DNA of 64,000 nt, from NCBI GenBank assembly GCA_029216955.1, contig JANAVB010004014.1:29621-93620 (forward strand), read 5' to 3'. The notes under the pieces are model-generated. The model saw nothing but the letters and a program-made list of their open reading frames with translations. It made no database searches and was not told the origin of the DNA. The DNA comes from Iris pallida. Its lineage: Eukaryota; Streptophyta; Magnoliopsida; Asparagales; Iridaceae. Positions 1-12,091 of the stretch are shown here, one piece after another. The translations under genes and the position numbers were made by a program. Every line of letters begins with the position of its first letter. Position 1 is the stretch's first letter.

Positions 1-300
1 ACAACTATATACATTGGTGTATATATAGTTGAGGGTATATATATATGGGCTTATATATATATATGAAAATGTATATATATGTATATATGTTAGCTATTTA
101 TATATATGTATATATATTTGTTATATATAGTGAGTATATGTATAGTATTTTATATATTTGGTTATATGGTATACATAGTGGGGTATATATATTGTATATA
201 TATTGTAGATATGTATATATATATTATGGCCTATGAATATATATATGGTGTAGATAGTGTATGTATCTATTGTATATATATATAGATACCTATATGTATC
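1..300. repeat. Degenerate TA-rich microsatellite inside A0 LTR
   Basis: Nearly pure TATATATA and TATATG runs. A comparable but shorter TA block sits at the same relative place in the complete A LTR (about 41460-41560), so it is an LTR component that expands rather than an independent locus. Frames read through it are not genes. Confidence 0.85.
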
Positions 301-354
301 TACTAGTGTCCTAGATTCATGGGCCTATGGCCTATGGTCTATGGTTAGTGAGTT

Positions 355-790
355 TGGAGTTGACCAATAGGTTTAGTAGGCCTAGGTTGACTAACAAGTT
401 GACCTTTGTTGACCATGGTTGACTAAAGTCAACTATTGGTCAAACCATGACCTAAGTGACCTAAAAATGACTAGTTTAACTAGTCTGACCATGTTTGATC
501 CAGTTACCTTATTGACTAGTCTTTGTTTGACCTAATTACCATACTGGCTAGTCTTTGTTTGACCAAAACCTTAGTTGGTCTAAGTTTGACCTGGACTTGA
601 CCCAGATTGATCATGTTGACTAGTATTTGACTAGTTTGATTGGAATATTGACCAGGAGTTGACTTTAACCTAGATTAAACTTGTTTGACCTTGTTTGATC
701 TTGTTTGACCTTATTTGACCTAGTATGACTTCCTGTGACCTAGTTTTACTGTTGAGTTGACCAAGAGTTGACTTTTGACCAGATTGACCT
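355..790. promoter_or_regulatory. Dense TTGAC array in A0 LTR
   Basis: More than fifteen TTGACC, TTGACT or TTTGACC words, with some GTCAA complements, lie within about 430 bp. TTGAC(C/T) is the core of the W-box bound by plant WRKY factors. The same stretch in the full A LTR (41750-41840) and in inverted copy A' (16735-16830) is also TTGAC-rich. Whether it works as an enhancer is inference; simple word amplification is the alternative. Confidence 0.45.
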
Positions 791-2012
791 AGAATCATGT
801 AGTATGCATTGTATACTTTATGTTTACCATTGTGGATACATTGTGACTTATATTGCTCTGATTAGGAGCCATACACCTCTCCTCAGACAGTATATCCTCT
901 TCAGACATTCAGTTATCAGGCGAGTACATTCTCTGACCGTTTTATATTTGCCAGGATTTATATTCTTGCTCTAGATTACTTTACTTGATGCTGACACGAT
1001 TGTTATCACGGATTGGTACTATATGGATCTTTTTATGAGATGTTATCCCCCTCGGGAGCATCAGATACAGCATGTTTGTGCTTTTCACGATTCATCATGT
1101 ATCTCTATGCTTTTATAGATTCACGAATCGCTTGTGACTCATGTACTCTCATGTTCACAGAGCCTCTCATGAATCTCCCATTTATGGGCTTATCACGAAT
1201 CTTAACATAACCTGAATGGATCCTTGTATATTGATTGGGGATGGGGGAGTGGAAATAGTCATGTGGATATTACCCCAGTAGCTATAGTCATGAATCACTC
1301 TTAGCTGTAGCCATGAATCTCCTATGCCATTTCACATGTCTATATTTTACTCTGACTCACTAGACACTGCTAGTTCTCTATTATAGTAGATATTTCATTG
1401 CAGTTATCTCTTTTGCTACATGTATCTTCCTTCAGCATTTCCTGTATTTTACTCTATTGCATGCTTTATATTTCCTATCATACTATGCACTGCGTGAGAT
1501 GTATTGTGCTCGTTCCTGTCCTGACTGGACCTGTTAAAAATATTACAGAGGATGAGGATGAGGCCCTGGTGTCTACCTATTATGGAGCAGGACTAGATGA
1601 TACTTATGTTGTCCCAGTAGTCTAGACTAGTTTAGCTAGACAGTCTTTTCTGTATTATCATTTTGCTTCACATCTGAGTTGTATTTTGAGATGTTGAGAT
1701 ATATAGTCTCTTAGACTTATTGTATTATGAGTTGATATTCTGATGTTATGTTATCCTAGACACTTGGACTTATTTCATCTATTGTACTGTTCTCTTGAGT
1801 TACCATCTGTCTATCTATCTATCTGTCATTCTTCTACCTAGATGTGATTGAGATTGTATTCTGTTTGTCACCTCCATTCGGAGAGTATAAACTGTACAGG
1901 TACTTTTATATTGTTAGATGATTGACCTAGGACAGCGTTCTACCGCCGACACTGCGGCGTAGGCTGGACGTACCCACTTCTCGTGCCCCTATACAGGGTG
2001 CGGGTCGTAACA

Positions 2013-2640
2013 AGGATGGCGCCTCAGAGTTGGAGATAGTGTACAAGATGATTGAAGAACTCAGAACCAAGGGATTCATTCTTGCCAGTCGATCGCCTTG
2101 GAAAGCCCCGATGCTTCTTGGGAAAAAGAAGGATGGTATGTCCAGGTTATGTGTTGATTATCGTACCTTGAATTCAGTAACAATCAAGAACAGATATCCT
2201 CTCCCGATGATAGATGACTTGTTTGATCAACTCAAGGGGGCTTCAGTATTCTCGAAGATTGATTTGCGCTCAGGTTATCATCAGATCAGAGTTAGAGAGA
2301 AGGACATCCCGAAGACAGCTTTTAGATCGAGATATGGGCATTGGGAGTTCCTTGTTATGCCTTTTGGAGCAACTAATGCGCCGGCAGTATTCATGGACCT
2401 CATGAATCGCATCTTCATGCCTTACTTGGATCAGTTTGTGATTGTGTTCTTGGATGACATCCTGGTCTACAGCAAGAGTGAGGCAGAGCATGAGCAGCAT
2501 CTCCGTATACTTCTTCAGATCCTCAGAGAGCACCAGTGATATGACAAGTTCAGTAAATACGAGTTCTGGCTCGATCGCATTTCGTACTTGGGTCATATCA
2601 TCACTCGAGGAGGAGTAGAAGTAGATCCCCAGAAGGTTGT
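2013..2640 (+). pseudogene. pol: Ty3/gypsy reverse transcriptase, family B
   Basis: Reverse transcriptase domain. The N-terminal MAP motif (2016) is one base out of frame with the rest. The LCVDYRTLN box, the [14 protein letters not shown] box, the MPFGATNAP box and the catalytic [10 protein letters not shown] box (about 2446-2475) are all present. A TGA at 2537 stops the frame just before the [10 protein letters not shown] box. It follows the A0 LTR end with no gag or protease upstream, so about 2 kb of the usual element is missing. Family assignment is firm; the element cannot be autonomous. Confidence 0.92.
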
Positions 2641-3230
2641 GGCTATTGAGTCGTGGCCAGTTCCCAGCACCGTTGCAGAGGTTCGTAGTTTTCTTGGATT
2701 GGCCGGCTACTACCGGCGGTTTGTTTCAGATTTTGCTCGAATTTCAGCGCCATTGACGCAGTTGACCCACAACGATGCGTAGTTTGCTTGGAAAGCAGAG
2801 TGTCAGAGTTCTTTTGAGCAGTTAAAGCGAGGCCTGATAACAGCTCCTATTCTCACGCTTCCAGATGGGACCGGAGGATTCTCAGTGTACTGTGATGCTT
2901 CAGGCAGAGGTTTAGGATGTGTTCTGATGCAGCATGGGAAGGTAATAGCTTATGCGTTACGATAACTTCGTGATCATGAGAGGAATTACCCAACCCATGA
3001 CTTGGAGCTGGCAGTAGTGGTGTTTGCACTTAAGTTGTGGAGGCACTACTTGTATGGAGACAGGGTGGAGATTTTCACCGACCACAAGAGCCTGAAGTAT
3101 GTTTTCACCTAGAAGGATCTTAACATGCATCAGAGAAGGTGGCTGGAGCTTCTTGTGGATTATGATGTCAACCTGCAGTATCATCCTGGGAAGGCCAATG
3201 TTGTTGCGAATGCATTGAGCAGGAGAGTGG
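2641..3230 (+). pseudogene. pol: Gypsy RT connection and RNase H, family B
   Basis: This continues the pol frame through [14 protein letters not shown] into RNase H. The CDASGRGLGCVL box (about 2890-2925) carries the first catalytic Asp, [11 protein letters not shown] follows near 3080, and [14 protein letters not shown] (about 3184-3226) closes the domain. In-frame stops lie at about 2780 (TAG), 2962 (TAA) and 3111 (TAG). By comparison with family consensus each is a CAG or CAA glutamine codon changed by one C-to-T step. The reading frame is otherwise kept, which suggests point decay rather than rearrangement. Confidence 0.88.
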
Positions 3231-4774
3231 GAGTTTATTTTCTAACAGCACAACCAGAGCTGTTAGCAGATCTTCAGAAGATGGGTATTGAAGTTGTTCT
3301 TCCTTCCAGTATGGCATTAATGGCCAGTATGCAAGTTCAGTCCACTATAGTCGAGAGGATCCGGATGGCGCAGTCAGCAGATTCCAAGCTTCAGTGACTC
3401 AGAACAGAGTGTGAGGCGGGACGTAGACCAGAGTTATGCATTCATGAGGATGGTACACTTCGACATGGTAAGCATCTTTGTGTACCCAGCGGAGATATCC
3501 GACAAGAAATCATGTCAGAAGCGCACAGTTTGTAGTATTCCATCCATCCCGGTAGTACGAAGATGTACCGTGATATCTGACAGTATTTTTGGTGGAATGG
3601 CATGAAGCGGAAGATAGCTCGGTTTGTCTCTCGGTGTTTGGTTTGCCAACAAGTTAAAGCTGAACATCAGAGACCGACTGGACTTCTTCAGCCCTTGCCG
3701 ATTCCAGAATGGAAGTGGGAGCATGTGACCATAGATTTTGTGACCTGATTACCTAGATCCCCAGCTGGTCGAGATGCTATTTGGGTTATAGTTGACCGGC
3801 TCACGAAGGTGGCTCACTTTCTTCTATTCAGAATTGGTCAGTCGACAGCTCAATTAGCAGAGATGTACCTCAGGCAGATTATCAGGTTGCATGGAGTGCC
3901 AGTCAGTATCACCTCAGACCGAAATTTAAGATTTACGTCACACTTTTAGCATAGCTTGCAAGAGAGTTTGGGGACTCATCTCCAGTTCAGTTCAGCATAT
4001 CACCCACAGACAGATGGCCAGTCGGAGCGCACGATCCAGACTCTTGAAGACATGTTGCAGTCTTGCACACTTGACTTTGGTGGTTCATGGGAAGATCACT
4101 TGCACCTGGTGGAATTCTCATACAACTACAGTTTCCAGGCCAGTATCCAGATGGCACCGTTCGAGGCACTGTATGGTAGGAAGTGCAGATCCCCGCTAGC
4201 CTGGGATGATATTGGAGAGAGACAGATGCTCGGTCCAGAAATGATTTTCCAGACAGTTGAAGTGGTCAGGCGAGTCAAAGATCATCTTCGAGTTGCCCAA
4301 GGTCGCCAGCGCCATTGGGCCGACTCTCATCGGCGTCCTCTCGAGTTTTCAGTCGGCGATCATGTATTCCTGAGGATTTTGTCTAACCGTGACGTCATTC
4401 GTTTCGACGTACGGGACAAGCTTAGTCCTAGGTATATAGGACCGTTTGACATTCTGGAGCGAGTAGAAGATGTATCCTATCGTCTCGCTCTTCCGTCGTC
4501 GCTAAGCGAGGTGCATGACGTGTTCCATGTATCCCAATTAAGACGGTATATTTCGGACCCGAGACACATCCTGGATCATTCGGAATTGGTTGTCGGTACC
4601 AACCTTTCTTATGAGAAGAGGCCCGTGTCTATATTGGACCGGAGAGAGAAGATCCTCAAGAACAAGACTATCAAGTTAGTCCGAGTTGCTTGGGGTCATC
4701 ACTCTTTGGGTGAGTCAACGTGGGAGCGTGAGGATGATATCCGATCGCGATATCCCGACTTGTTTGACTTGTGA
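3231..4774 (+). pseudogene. pol: Gypsy integrase with C-terminal chromodomain, family B
   Basis: Integrase with the zinc-binding H2C2 region ending CLVCQQVK (about 3637), the core acidic residues in IDFVT (about 3733), SDRNLRF (about 3914) and [12 protein letters not shown] (about 4021), then the conserved FEALYGRKCRSPL block. From 3956 to 4774 one frame is open (272 codons). The C-terminal part passes without interruption from PLEFSVGDHVFLRI to a type II chromodomain, ending STWEREDDIRSRYPDLF. Such chromodomains mark chromoviruses and guide insertion to heterochromatin. Several stops upstream (about 3395-3950) inactivate it. Element A has a 97-bp intron at the PLEF/VGD position; this copy does not. 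Confidence 0.92.
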
Positions 4775-4932
4775 GGTATAATGTCTTTCTTATGCCTCAT
4801 ACCTTCGATTCCTAGCTTGCATGATTGATTGATTGCCTAGTATAGCTCGCTTGTTATTAGTGTAGCTTGTCATTGCTCCTCTAGCCTCTTGATTAAATTC
4901 CGAGGACATAATTCTTTTAAGGTGAGTAGAGT
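4775..4932 (+). promoter_or_regulatory. 3' untranslated box and polypurine tract, family B
   Basis: After the pol stop comes AAATTCCGAGGACATAATTC (about 4894-4914) and a purine-rich tract AAGGTGAGTAGAG directly before the LTR start TGTAATGCC at 4933. The same box, AAATTTCGAGGACGAAATT, precedes the 3' LTR of element A (48071-48089), and a variant precedes the 3' LTR of the non-coding element C1. This placement defines the polypurine tract for plus-strand priming and fixes the LTR start. Confidence 0.7.
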
Positions 4933-5564
4933 TGTAATGCCTGTAGTTCGTATTACGTATTTCTGGAATACGTGTACGTATTTATTCTTGTATTGCATGA
5001 TTTCCTTGCTTAATTTCCTTCCTGGGCTTGGTTTATTCTTGGTTAGGGTTGGCTTGGTTCGGTTTGGGATTACTCTTGGTTCATCATGAACCAAGGGGTG
5101 AACCCCCTACCTACCACCACCACTACCATTTATTAACCCTTCACCTTTCTCTCTCTTCATTTATCATCTTCTCCACCATTACTTCCTTACCTACCAGAGA
5201 GAGGGAGAGAGAGGTCTAGGTAAGTGCAACTTGCTTCATGGAGGAACTCAAATTTTATTGCTACATTCTCTTCCTTACAGTATTTTAACTTACTTTAGAA
5301 CTTGGCATTTTCACTTTCCATGGCTAGATTCTTCTAGATCTAAGTTTACTTTATTTTCGAATTTCTTAGGTTTTGATCTACTTAATCTTGTTATTTCTGA
5401 GTTTTGATGGTTCCAGGTTGTAGAGAATTTCGTTCTACCCCATTTTGACCTATGGAAGTTCGGATTTGGACTCCGGATGAAGGTTTCATGGAGCCTTGAA
5501 GCGTAGATTCTTGGCGTTCTTCTTCTTAGAAGCTTGGAGAAGAAGAACAGTGCTAGACTTGACC

Positions 5565-6153
5565 GCATGAATACTTCATGCGGCAAGTGATTCCAAGCCG
5601 CATGAGCATTCATACGACAGTTCTGGCCGCATGGGCTTGACTTGGCCGCATGACAATTCATGCGGCAAGTGACTTTGCCGCATGGGACTCTCAGCCGCAT
5701 AGGCTGGATCCCATTCCTGGCCACATGGACTTCTCTCCTAATTGAGCCGCATATGCGCCCACCATTCCCTAGCCGCATGCATATTTGAGCCGCATGAGAC
5801 CCTTTGTACTTGTAGTTGCATGAACTTAGCCCCAGCCGCATGAGGCTGAGACCAATGTAGCCGCATGTTCCCGCTCTCCGCGAGCCGCATAATCCCTCTA
5901 TGTTCGACCGCATATGCGCCCACTGTTTCGGGCCGCATGAGGCCTATCTACCATGAGCCGCAGGGACCCTCAACCGATCACCCGCATATGCAAGGACCAA
6001 TTCAACCGCATAGACTGCTCCCCATTACTCTTAGCCGCAGGCTCCCTGTGCTCCCCAGCAGCATGAGATTCCCTCTTCCTGACCGCATAAGCTCCTGCAG
6101 CCGCATACGCCGTGCGCCCGCGCTGCCTTGATACCGATTTATCCGAGCCGCAT
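5565..6153 (+). repeat. Dispersed CCGCAT word array in B LTR
   Basis: I count nineteen exact CCGCAT words on this strand in about 590 bp, mostly as AGCCGCATG, GGCCGCATG or GACCGCATA, spaced irregularly at roughly 20-40 bp, with near misses such as GCCACATG and CCGCAG. Sequence between the words is not repeated, so this is not a simple tandem repeat. Four more exact copies follow after the C1 insertion at 14826-14895. The same word array occurs in the unrelated Tat2 element at 53098-54500. Confidence 0.85.
6149..6153. repeat. Target site duplication of C1, left copy (CGCAT)
   Basis: CGCAT precedes the C1 start TGTAACGCC at 6154, and the same five bases follow the C1 end TTTTACA at 14785-14789. 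Five bases is the usual gypsy duplication. It proves that C1 inserted inside one CCGCATG word of the B LTR array. Confidence 0.9.
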
Positions 6154-6828
6154 TGTAACGCCCCAGTCCCAAAATACGTAGGACTAGAACGCAATAATGC
6201 CAGCTGTATACATACGAAGTATATGGACCCTCGTATATATACATAAGCTGTAAAATGCAGTAACCAAGGTACTAAATCTCATCCACAAAGATAAATATGA
6301 TATAAAAGCAACTATGAATTTGTCATGTACACAATAGTTGGGCGGAGACAAAGTCCACTACCAACCAAATTAAATATGGAAAAATTTACAAGGAAAGAAT
6401 TTAGCAAGCGAGAGCAATGGCGAGTCCAAGAGTAATCACCACGAAGGAAGGAATGGCCTTAGCTAGAGCACCTGCTAGAAATCACGGAACACACACCTGG
6501 CGAGATAACCAGGTCCTCAGAGGGACGTAACAAGATACATCAACATGCCATATAAATGAATATATATACTATGTCATAAATCACAAGTAAAGTAAATGGT
6601 CACACTCGTAACAAGTTCCAATACCTCATCATGGACTACCCCTACAACCAAACAAGGACAAGGGGTAGTACACTATACCGCGATGCGATATTGTCCCAAG
6701 CTACTAATGGAACGGGGTGATATGACATTGACGAGGGTTACCTAACCATCTAAAGTGTTTATGCAGTAAGAACAAACCTTTAACGCATGAGCCCTAGCTG
6801 TAAATGGGATCGGCATAGTTCCCATATA

Positions 6829-6955
6829 GGGCACCAGGGGCCTACGTCCATAACGCTCGGGAAGCGTCAGAGGGCACCATGTGCAAGGGGCTACGTCCAT
6901 AACGCTCTGGATAACGTTAGAGGGCACCTGGAGCCTGCGTCTCCGACGGAGCGCA
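6829..6955. repeat. GC-rich tandem repeat with short hairpins in C1 LTR
   Basis: Two copies and one partial copy of a 43-50 bp unit beginning GGGCACC and containing CTACGTCCATAACGCTC. Each unit can fold through ACGCT and AGCGT or similar arms. The other C1 LTR has the same arrangement at about 12777-12903. Solo LTR C3 has only one full unit (about 31057-31100), so unit number varies inside the family. Confidence 0.65.
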
Positions 6956-8393
6956 CAGGTAATGAGGGAAGTGCATAGAAGCCCATACGTCAGGTAATGT
7001 TCTCTCCACCCAATGTACCTGTCATGTCGCATCCACGACCATGTACCTCTACTAACTGCTAAGTCTCCTAACACGCCTCTACTAGCAGTTAGCCCTAACG
7101 CATGCGCATGGGGGATCAGCCCACACGCAAGAACTTCTACATGATACTCTTCTCACACATCCTCGTGGTACAACTGTGTCAAGGTATATGCAATACACCA
7201 CAACGGTAGTCCCTTAACTCTAGGTCAACATGCAATCAAAGGATACTAACAAAGTAAATTATTAATCACTGAATAGGCAGTAAACCAGGAACTGGAAGAA
7301 CCGAAAATAAAGAACAGTGATATATAAAATAAATGCAGACTGAATATAAACAGTTTAATGGCAAGGTATCTTGCCTGCGGTGCGAGAAAGGCAAATCCAA
7401 GAGTAGCAAGTATCAGCACCCAAAACTCACAAATCACAGATGACTCCAGTCGCTGAAACAAACATCAAAAATGATCTCGGTGAAGAAGATATACCTAGGA
7501 AACGCCTGTCCAAAAGTCAAATTCTGGAACAGGGGCAAAATCGTAATTTCGGGTCAAAACGATGTCCGCTGTTGGACCCGCTTTGCACCAAAATGCGTGC
7601 CAGAACCTACGGTCTCTACAGTCGTCAAACTATAAGTCTACGAATTTGTTTTGATGAGACGAACCCAACGGTATGTCCAATTTTGGATTCCGGTGGGCCG
7701 TGCACAAAATTGCCTGTTGAGTGGGATTGTGGGCCCGCCAAAATAGCGTCCCGACCAACGGTCTCAGAATCGGACTAAACTTGGCATACAGGACCAAAAA
7801 AATATTTCGAGTCCAATGGCGCAAGTTTCATCACGATTTGATGAGTGTGCACAAAGTAATTGGAAAATACCGAAAATGCCCGATACGCAAAAATGCGACG
7901 GATACGGACCAAATTCGTCGCGCACACGCAACCAATTTGACTTCCGTCAATTCTCGCACGTCCACAAATTCGATACGAACCTTTCGGTACTCTCGGTTCG
8001 CGACGGGGTCACTCGGTTTGTCGGGACGTACCTCGTACGGGGTTTTTAGTGTTTTTAAAAATTGATTTTTCGAGATATTTAATTTAATTAACACTGAAAT
8101 TTATTGCTGAAATAAATAAAACTATTTGAAGGGATGAAAGAGGGTCACGTGGGCAATCTACACGAATTTACGGATCTACAATCGGATTAGAATTGAAGGA
8201 GAAATCGATGGAGAAGTCGGATACCTTAATGTTAAATTCTGTCGTTGTTTGTGGGTGTTTGTTGTTGTTGCCGTTGTCGTTGTCGTGAGCGGCTGCCGCG
8301 GTTGACACGCTCGCCGAGGAGAGGACAGGGAAGGATGGAGGAAGAAGATGGAAGGAAAAAGAAATTAGGGTTTGAAGGTGGCGGATGGGTATG

Positions 8394-8420
8394 GTTGTTG
8401 TTGTTGTTGTTTTTGTTGTG
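8394..8420. repeat. (GTT)n microsatellite in C1 LTR
   Basis: An imperfect GTT run just upstream of the frame that looks like a poly-Leu or poly-Asn ORF depending on strand. It is repeated in the other LTR at 14341-14367. It has no coding meaning. Confidence 0.7.
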
Positions 8421-8837
8421 TATAATATAAGCAACATATAAGATGAGTTCGGTTATTTGCAATAGATTGAGGGCCGGTCCCACCCTTGCCCCTAGCAGCA
8501 ATTTACTGCGGCTGACTTTGAGTGGTCGGCCAAAGCAAAGTTATATAATATATATTATGATATATATTATAATATTTAAGATATGTGATATATAATAAAA
8601 TATATAGACATATTTATATGGATACATAATTATATCTATCCATATATATGCACAAAATCTCCAAAAATCCTTTTTAAAACCGAATATCATTTAAAAGTCA
8701 ACTATCAAATTATTTAATATAATTGAGCATATCTACATAAATTTAATCCTTAATCAACTCAAAATAATAATGATATTTAAATTTGAAGTCTAATAAAATA
8801 AAATAAATAAAAATATATATAAAATAGGGGTTTTACA

Positions 8838-11800
8838 TCCTACCCAACTTACAAGAATTTTGCCCTCGAAATTTAGGATTAATAGGGTAGATAGGGTTGA
8901 GGGATAGGAAGAGTTTGTCAATACCAAAACGCAATTAAATTTGGTGGAGGCGATAAAAAGGCGTTCAACACCACTATGCCGTAGAAAATTGTGGAGTCGA
9001 TATATACAAAATGATATCATGGTTATGGAATTGAATAAGGATCGCTAGTGAAGGTAACAGACATTTGGGAGATGTGGTTCCTAGAGAGAAACTAGAGACG
9101 AATCGCCTCGATTGAGAGTTTGATTTAAGTGAATGATTAGAATCATTCTCGAGTGCTCAAGAACATTTGGAAGGGCATGATAGTAATTCTAGGGTTGAGA
9201 AATGAGGAGTAGTTAAAGGCGAGGATATAGCCACATGAGTCGGTTGGTGGCTATCTACATTTGTGTATAATTAACCGATTGAGCAACCAAAGATGATATC
9301 TTGAGTCTATCTAGCAAGTACAGTGTCTTGTCTTTCCAAAAAAAGTGAAAGACAAGAACAACAAAAGGTTTCAAAGACGGTGTTATATATTGAGTACGAA
9401 TTGCGGGGTTCATAGGCGACAAAAATAATTCAAACGAGAATTGTCAAGGCTGTCGCGGATGAGACTCTAAGGCAAGTTTAACTATGTCTCCATCCGCATT
9501 GAATAGGTTATGATAAGCGAACCAAAGTGCAATAGGTTGATCAGACCATCATGCACCGGTTCTGATTAGACCATATGTTAGTGGGTGCACCCAATAAAAT
9601 ATGTCATGATCAAGCTTGAAAAAGATAAGCTTGCAAAACCAAGAAATATTTAGCAGCATCAGGTTGTTGAAATATAAGTAAGGAAGGTAATATCGAAGGA
9701 ATTTAATTAGTCCAAGATCTTTCAAAATCAAGTCTCGCTCGAAGTTTGGGAGCTATACAATTGTCCTAGTGTTTCCTCATTTATGGCTTGGTAGACTAGA
9801 TAAGGTAGGGTCCTCTGAATTTATAGTCTAAGTGAACTTTACCAATGTGGTGCATGAGGAAAAGGTTTGTTAGGTGGTGTGGTATTCTACCCAACTTACA
9901 AGAGTTAAACTAGTAATGGGATAGGACAATAGGTCAAGTATTCAAGATAAAGCACAAGGTTGGCATTTAAGGAATTAAGTAGAACAAAATCATATATCGG
10001 TCGAAAGAATTGAGTCGAGGTTGAATCCCTATCTGTGGTCGAAAAATATATCGGTATCATGGTAAAGATTATAGTTTGGTCATTTTGACCATAAGGTCAT
10101 AACAAGAAATAGAGTACAAGAAGATGTGTATTAGTGGGACATGATATGTCTACATGAAGGTGGGCTTGTCTAGGCCTTACATATGGAATTTGTTGGAGGA
10201 AAAAGTCTAGTGTTGTACTCCAAATATTCAAGTCACGGTAAGGGACACCAAAAGACCTAAAATCGAAAGTGGGAGTTCACGAGGTGATAATTAATGCACA
10301 ATAATAAAGGAGATCAAGTTAAAGCATGAGATAAAATTAATTAGAGAATCCCGCAAAAATAATTTAGGAACACAATTTCGGAGAGAAGATAGTCTCCTAG
10401 ATGAATACATTTAAGGAAGCATTAACTAATTATTCAAATTGCAAATGGGTTAGAAGGTCGCAATTAAAAGATCTAGAATTGAAGGAAGGTCGAGTAAGCC
10501 GAGGTGGAAATACAGTCACATAGCTGGGTAGATGACTAACAACACTTGTGTATATACTACTATCATGGTTATAAGTGACATGGCAATTAGTGTGGAGTAC
10601 ATCCATCTAATTGGAGCTATCTTCATGGCCTATCATTTAAAATTTAACTCTAGTTTTCTCCAAAAGTTTCAAAATTAAACTTTCAAAATAAACCACCAAA
10701 ATTTGTATTTACTCCAAGCCGTTCAAATTCATCATAAAAATTTAAATCACTCTCATAAAACTCAATGCAAAATTTTATCATGTTACTACTAATCTTTTCA
10801 AAAATTTACGTTTAAATTCAACTATTTAACTCAAGAGTTCATAATTTACGAATCCATAAAAATTTCACATTCAATCAAACATTTAATACTCTAAGATTTT
10901 CAAATAACTCATAATAAAACTATTAGCATATTAAAAACAATCTCAAAAATTTAGCTCAATGCTCTCATAAATTTTAACTTCTATTCACGCTAAGTTATTC
11001 CAACAAAATCGCAACTTTTAAATGGTAACTTCCTTTAATCAATCCAAAAAAGTTTTTTCATCACATCCTTCGAAATTCTCCAAAAAAATTAATATTAGCA
11101 ATCCCACATTAAACTAAAATTTTCAAATAATCTTATAAGTAAAAATCTTTTTTTTCTTAAAAAAAAACTAAATAGATCTTTAAATCCTCAATCATAAGAC
11201 ACAATTTAAAATAAAGAAAAATTCTCAAATTTTTTTTTCATAACTTTCAAATATTTAAACCAAAATTTGCCATCATTACTTCCACTTAAAATTTAAAATT
11301 TACTAAACACGAAAATCGTAAGTTGTACAATTCAAATTTAAATAATTCCTATGGCCATCTTTTTTTTTAAAAGCTAAGATCATTCTCAATTCAAATTTAT
11401 AACTGTTCGAAGGTGTATAACTATAATACTATAACTCATAAACATCAAAACTCAAAAATCAAATAAAGTTTATATTTGTTCAAAGATGTATATCTATCAC
11501 CCAAAAATTATAAATATCACAATTCGAAATGCAAATCAATTTTATACTTGTGCAAAGATGTATAGTTATAACCCAATAATTCATAAATATCAAATATCAA
11601 AAGCCAATCGATTTCTTAAATCAATGATATAAAGATTCTAGCTATATACATATATTTTTTTTTCTGCCTTATCAATCCTATGGTGTTTACTATTTAGAAA
11701 TCTCAAGATTAAAACATTCCTTGGTAGTATCCTACTTTACCAATTACTAATCATTAAATCACACAAAAATATTTTTAACTCAATTAGAGTCTTGAATGTA

Positions 11801-12091
11801 TTCCAATTGCCAATATAACCATTTTAGCCATGTGTTTGACCTATGAGAATATACTAGTGTAGTCATCTTCCTAGTTGACACTAAGCACGAAAATAAGAAT
11901 CGACGGTAGAAAGGAATCAAGCAAGATGCAATTCACGGAGGTCGATCGAGAGTTCGAAATGTGAAGCCAACGGAAGGGGTCAAGCTGTATGGATGAGATT
12001 CCTATATTCTAATCCTATGTTGCAGGTTCACATCGGTATAGTAACGTAACCGAAGTGACAAACTCGACTTGCATGGGCCACCACAAAAATA
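8838..12091 (-). other. C1 internal region, non-coding
   Basis: No protein domain was found in six frames. The right edge (about 12061-12090) reads, in element sense, ATTTTTGTGGTGGCCCATGC, a PBS-like site also present after the C2 and A 5' LTRs. The left edge (8838-8877) holds, in element sense, AAATTTCGAGGGCAAAATTC and a purine tract, the same 3' box as elements A and B. Between about 10640 and 11660 the DNA is extremely AT-rich with many AAAATTT runs. The first part (from 12091 down to about 9560) aligns with C2 34980-35671. Confidence 0.75.

Larger units (their letters stand above)
1..2012 (+). mobile_element. A0: truncated LTR, family A (Tekay-like gypsy)
   Basis: This is the 3' part of a long LTR cut by the window edge. 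It matches the last 1.5 kb of the complete A LTR at 39039-43003 in order: TA-rich start, TTGAC-rich stretch, the block around 850-910 that resembles 41900-41950, and the end block CGTTCTACCGCCGACACTGC near 1935 that recurs at 42927. It ends GGGTCGTAACA, where the full copy ends GGGTCGTGACA. No open frame of note lies inside it. It is followed at once by reverse transcriptase coding sequence, without PBS, gag or protease, so the junction is a deletion or recombination point rather than an intact element. Confidence 0.75.
6154..8837 (-). repeat. C1 3' LTR
   Basis: In element sense it starts TGTAAAACCCC (8837) and ends GGGGCGTTACA (6154). It contains a GC-rich tandem repeat (6829-6955), a (GTT)n run near 8394-8420 and an AT-rich end (8530-8830). 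Open frames on both strands (for example 6742-7074 and 8168-8437) have no recognisable domain and are judged non-coding. Confidence 0.88.

Noticed and set aside
768..1210. Small plus-strand frames in the first LTR
   Set aside because: The region aligns with non-coding LTR sequence at 41840-42300.
6742..7074. Minus-strand frame of 110 codons, with counterpart 12689-13075
   Set aside because: Lies in both C1 LTRs and covers a tandem repeat; no domain and no sign of frame-preserving change.
8168..8501. Overlapping frames with poly-Asn or poly-Leu
   Set aside because: Products of the (GTT)n run and CT-rich LTR leader; present on both strands.
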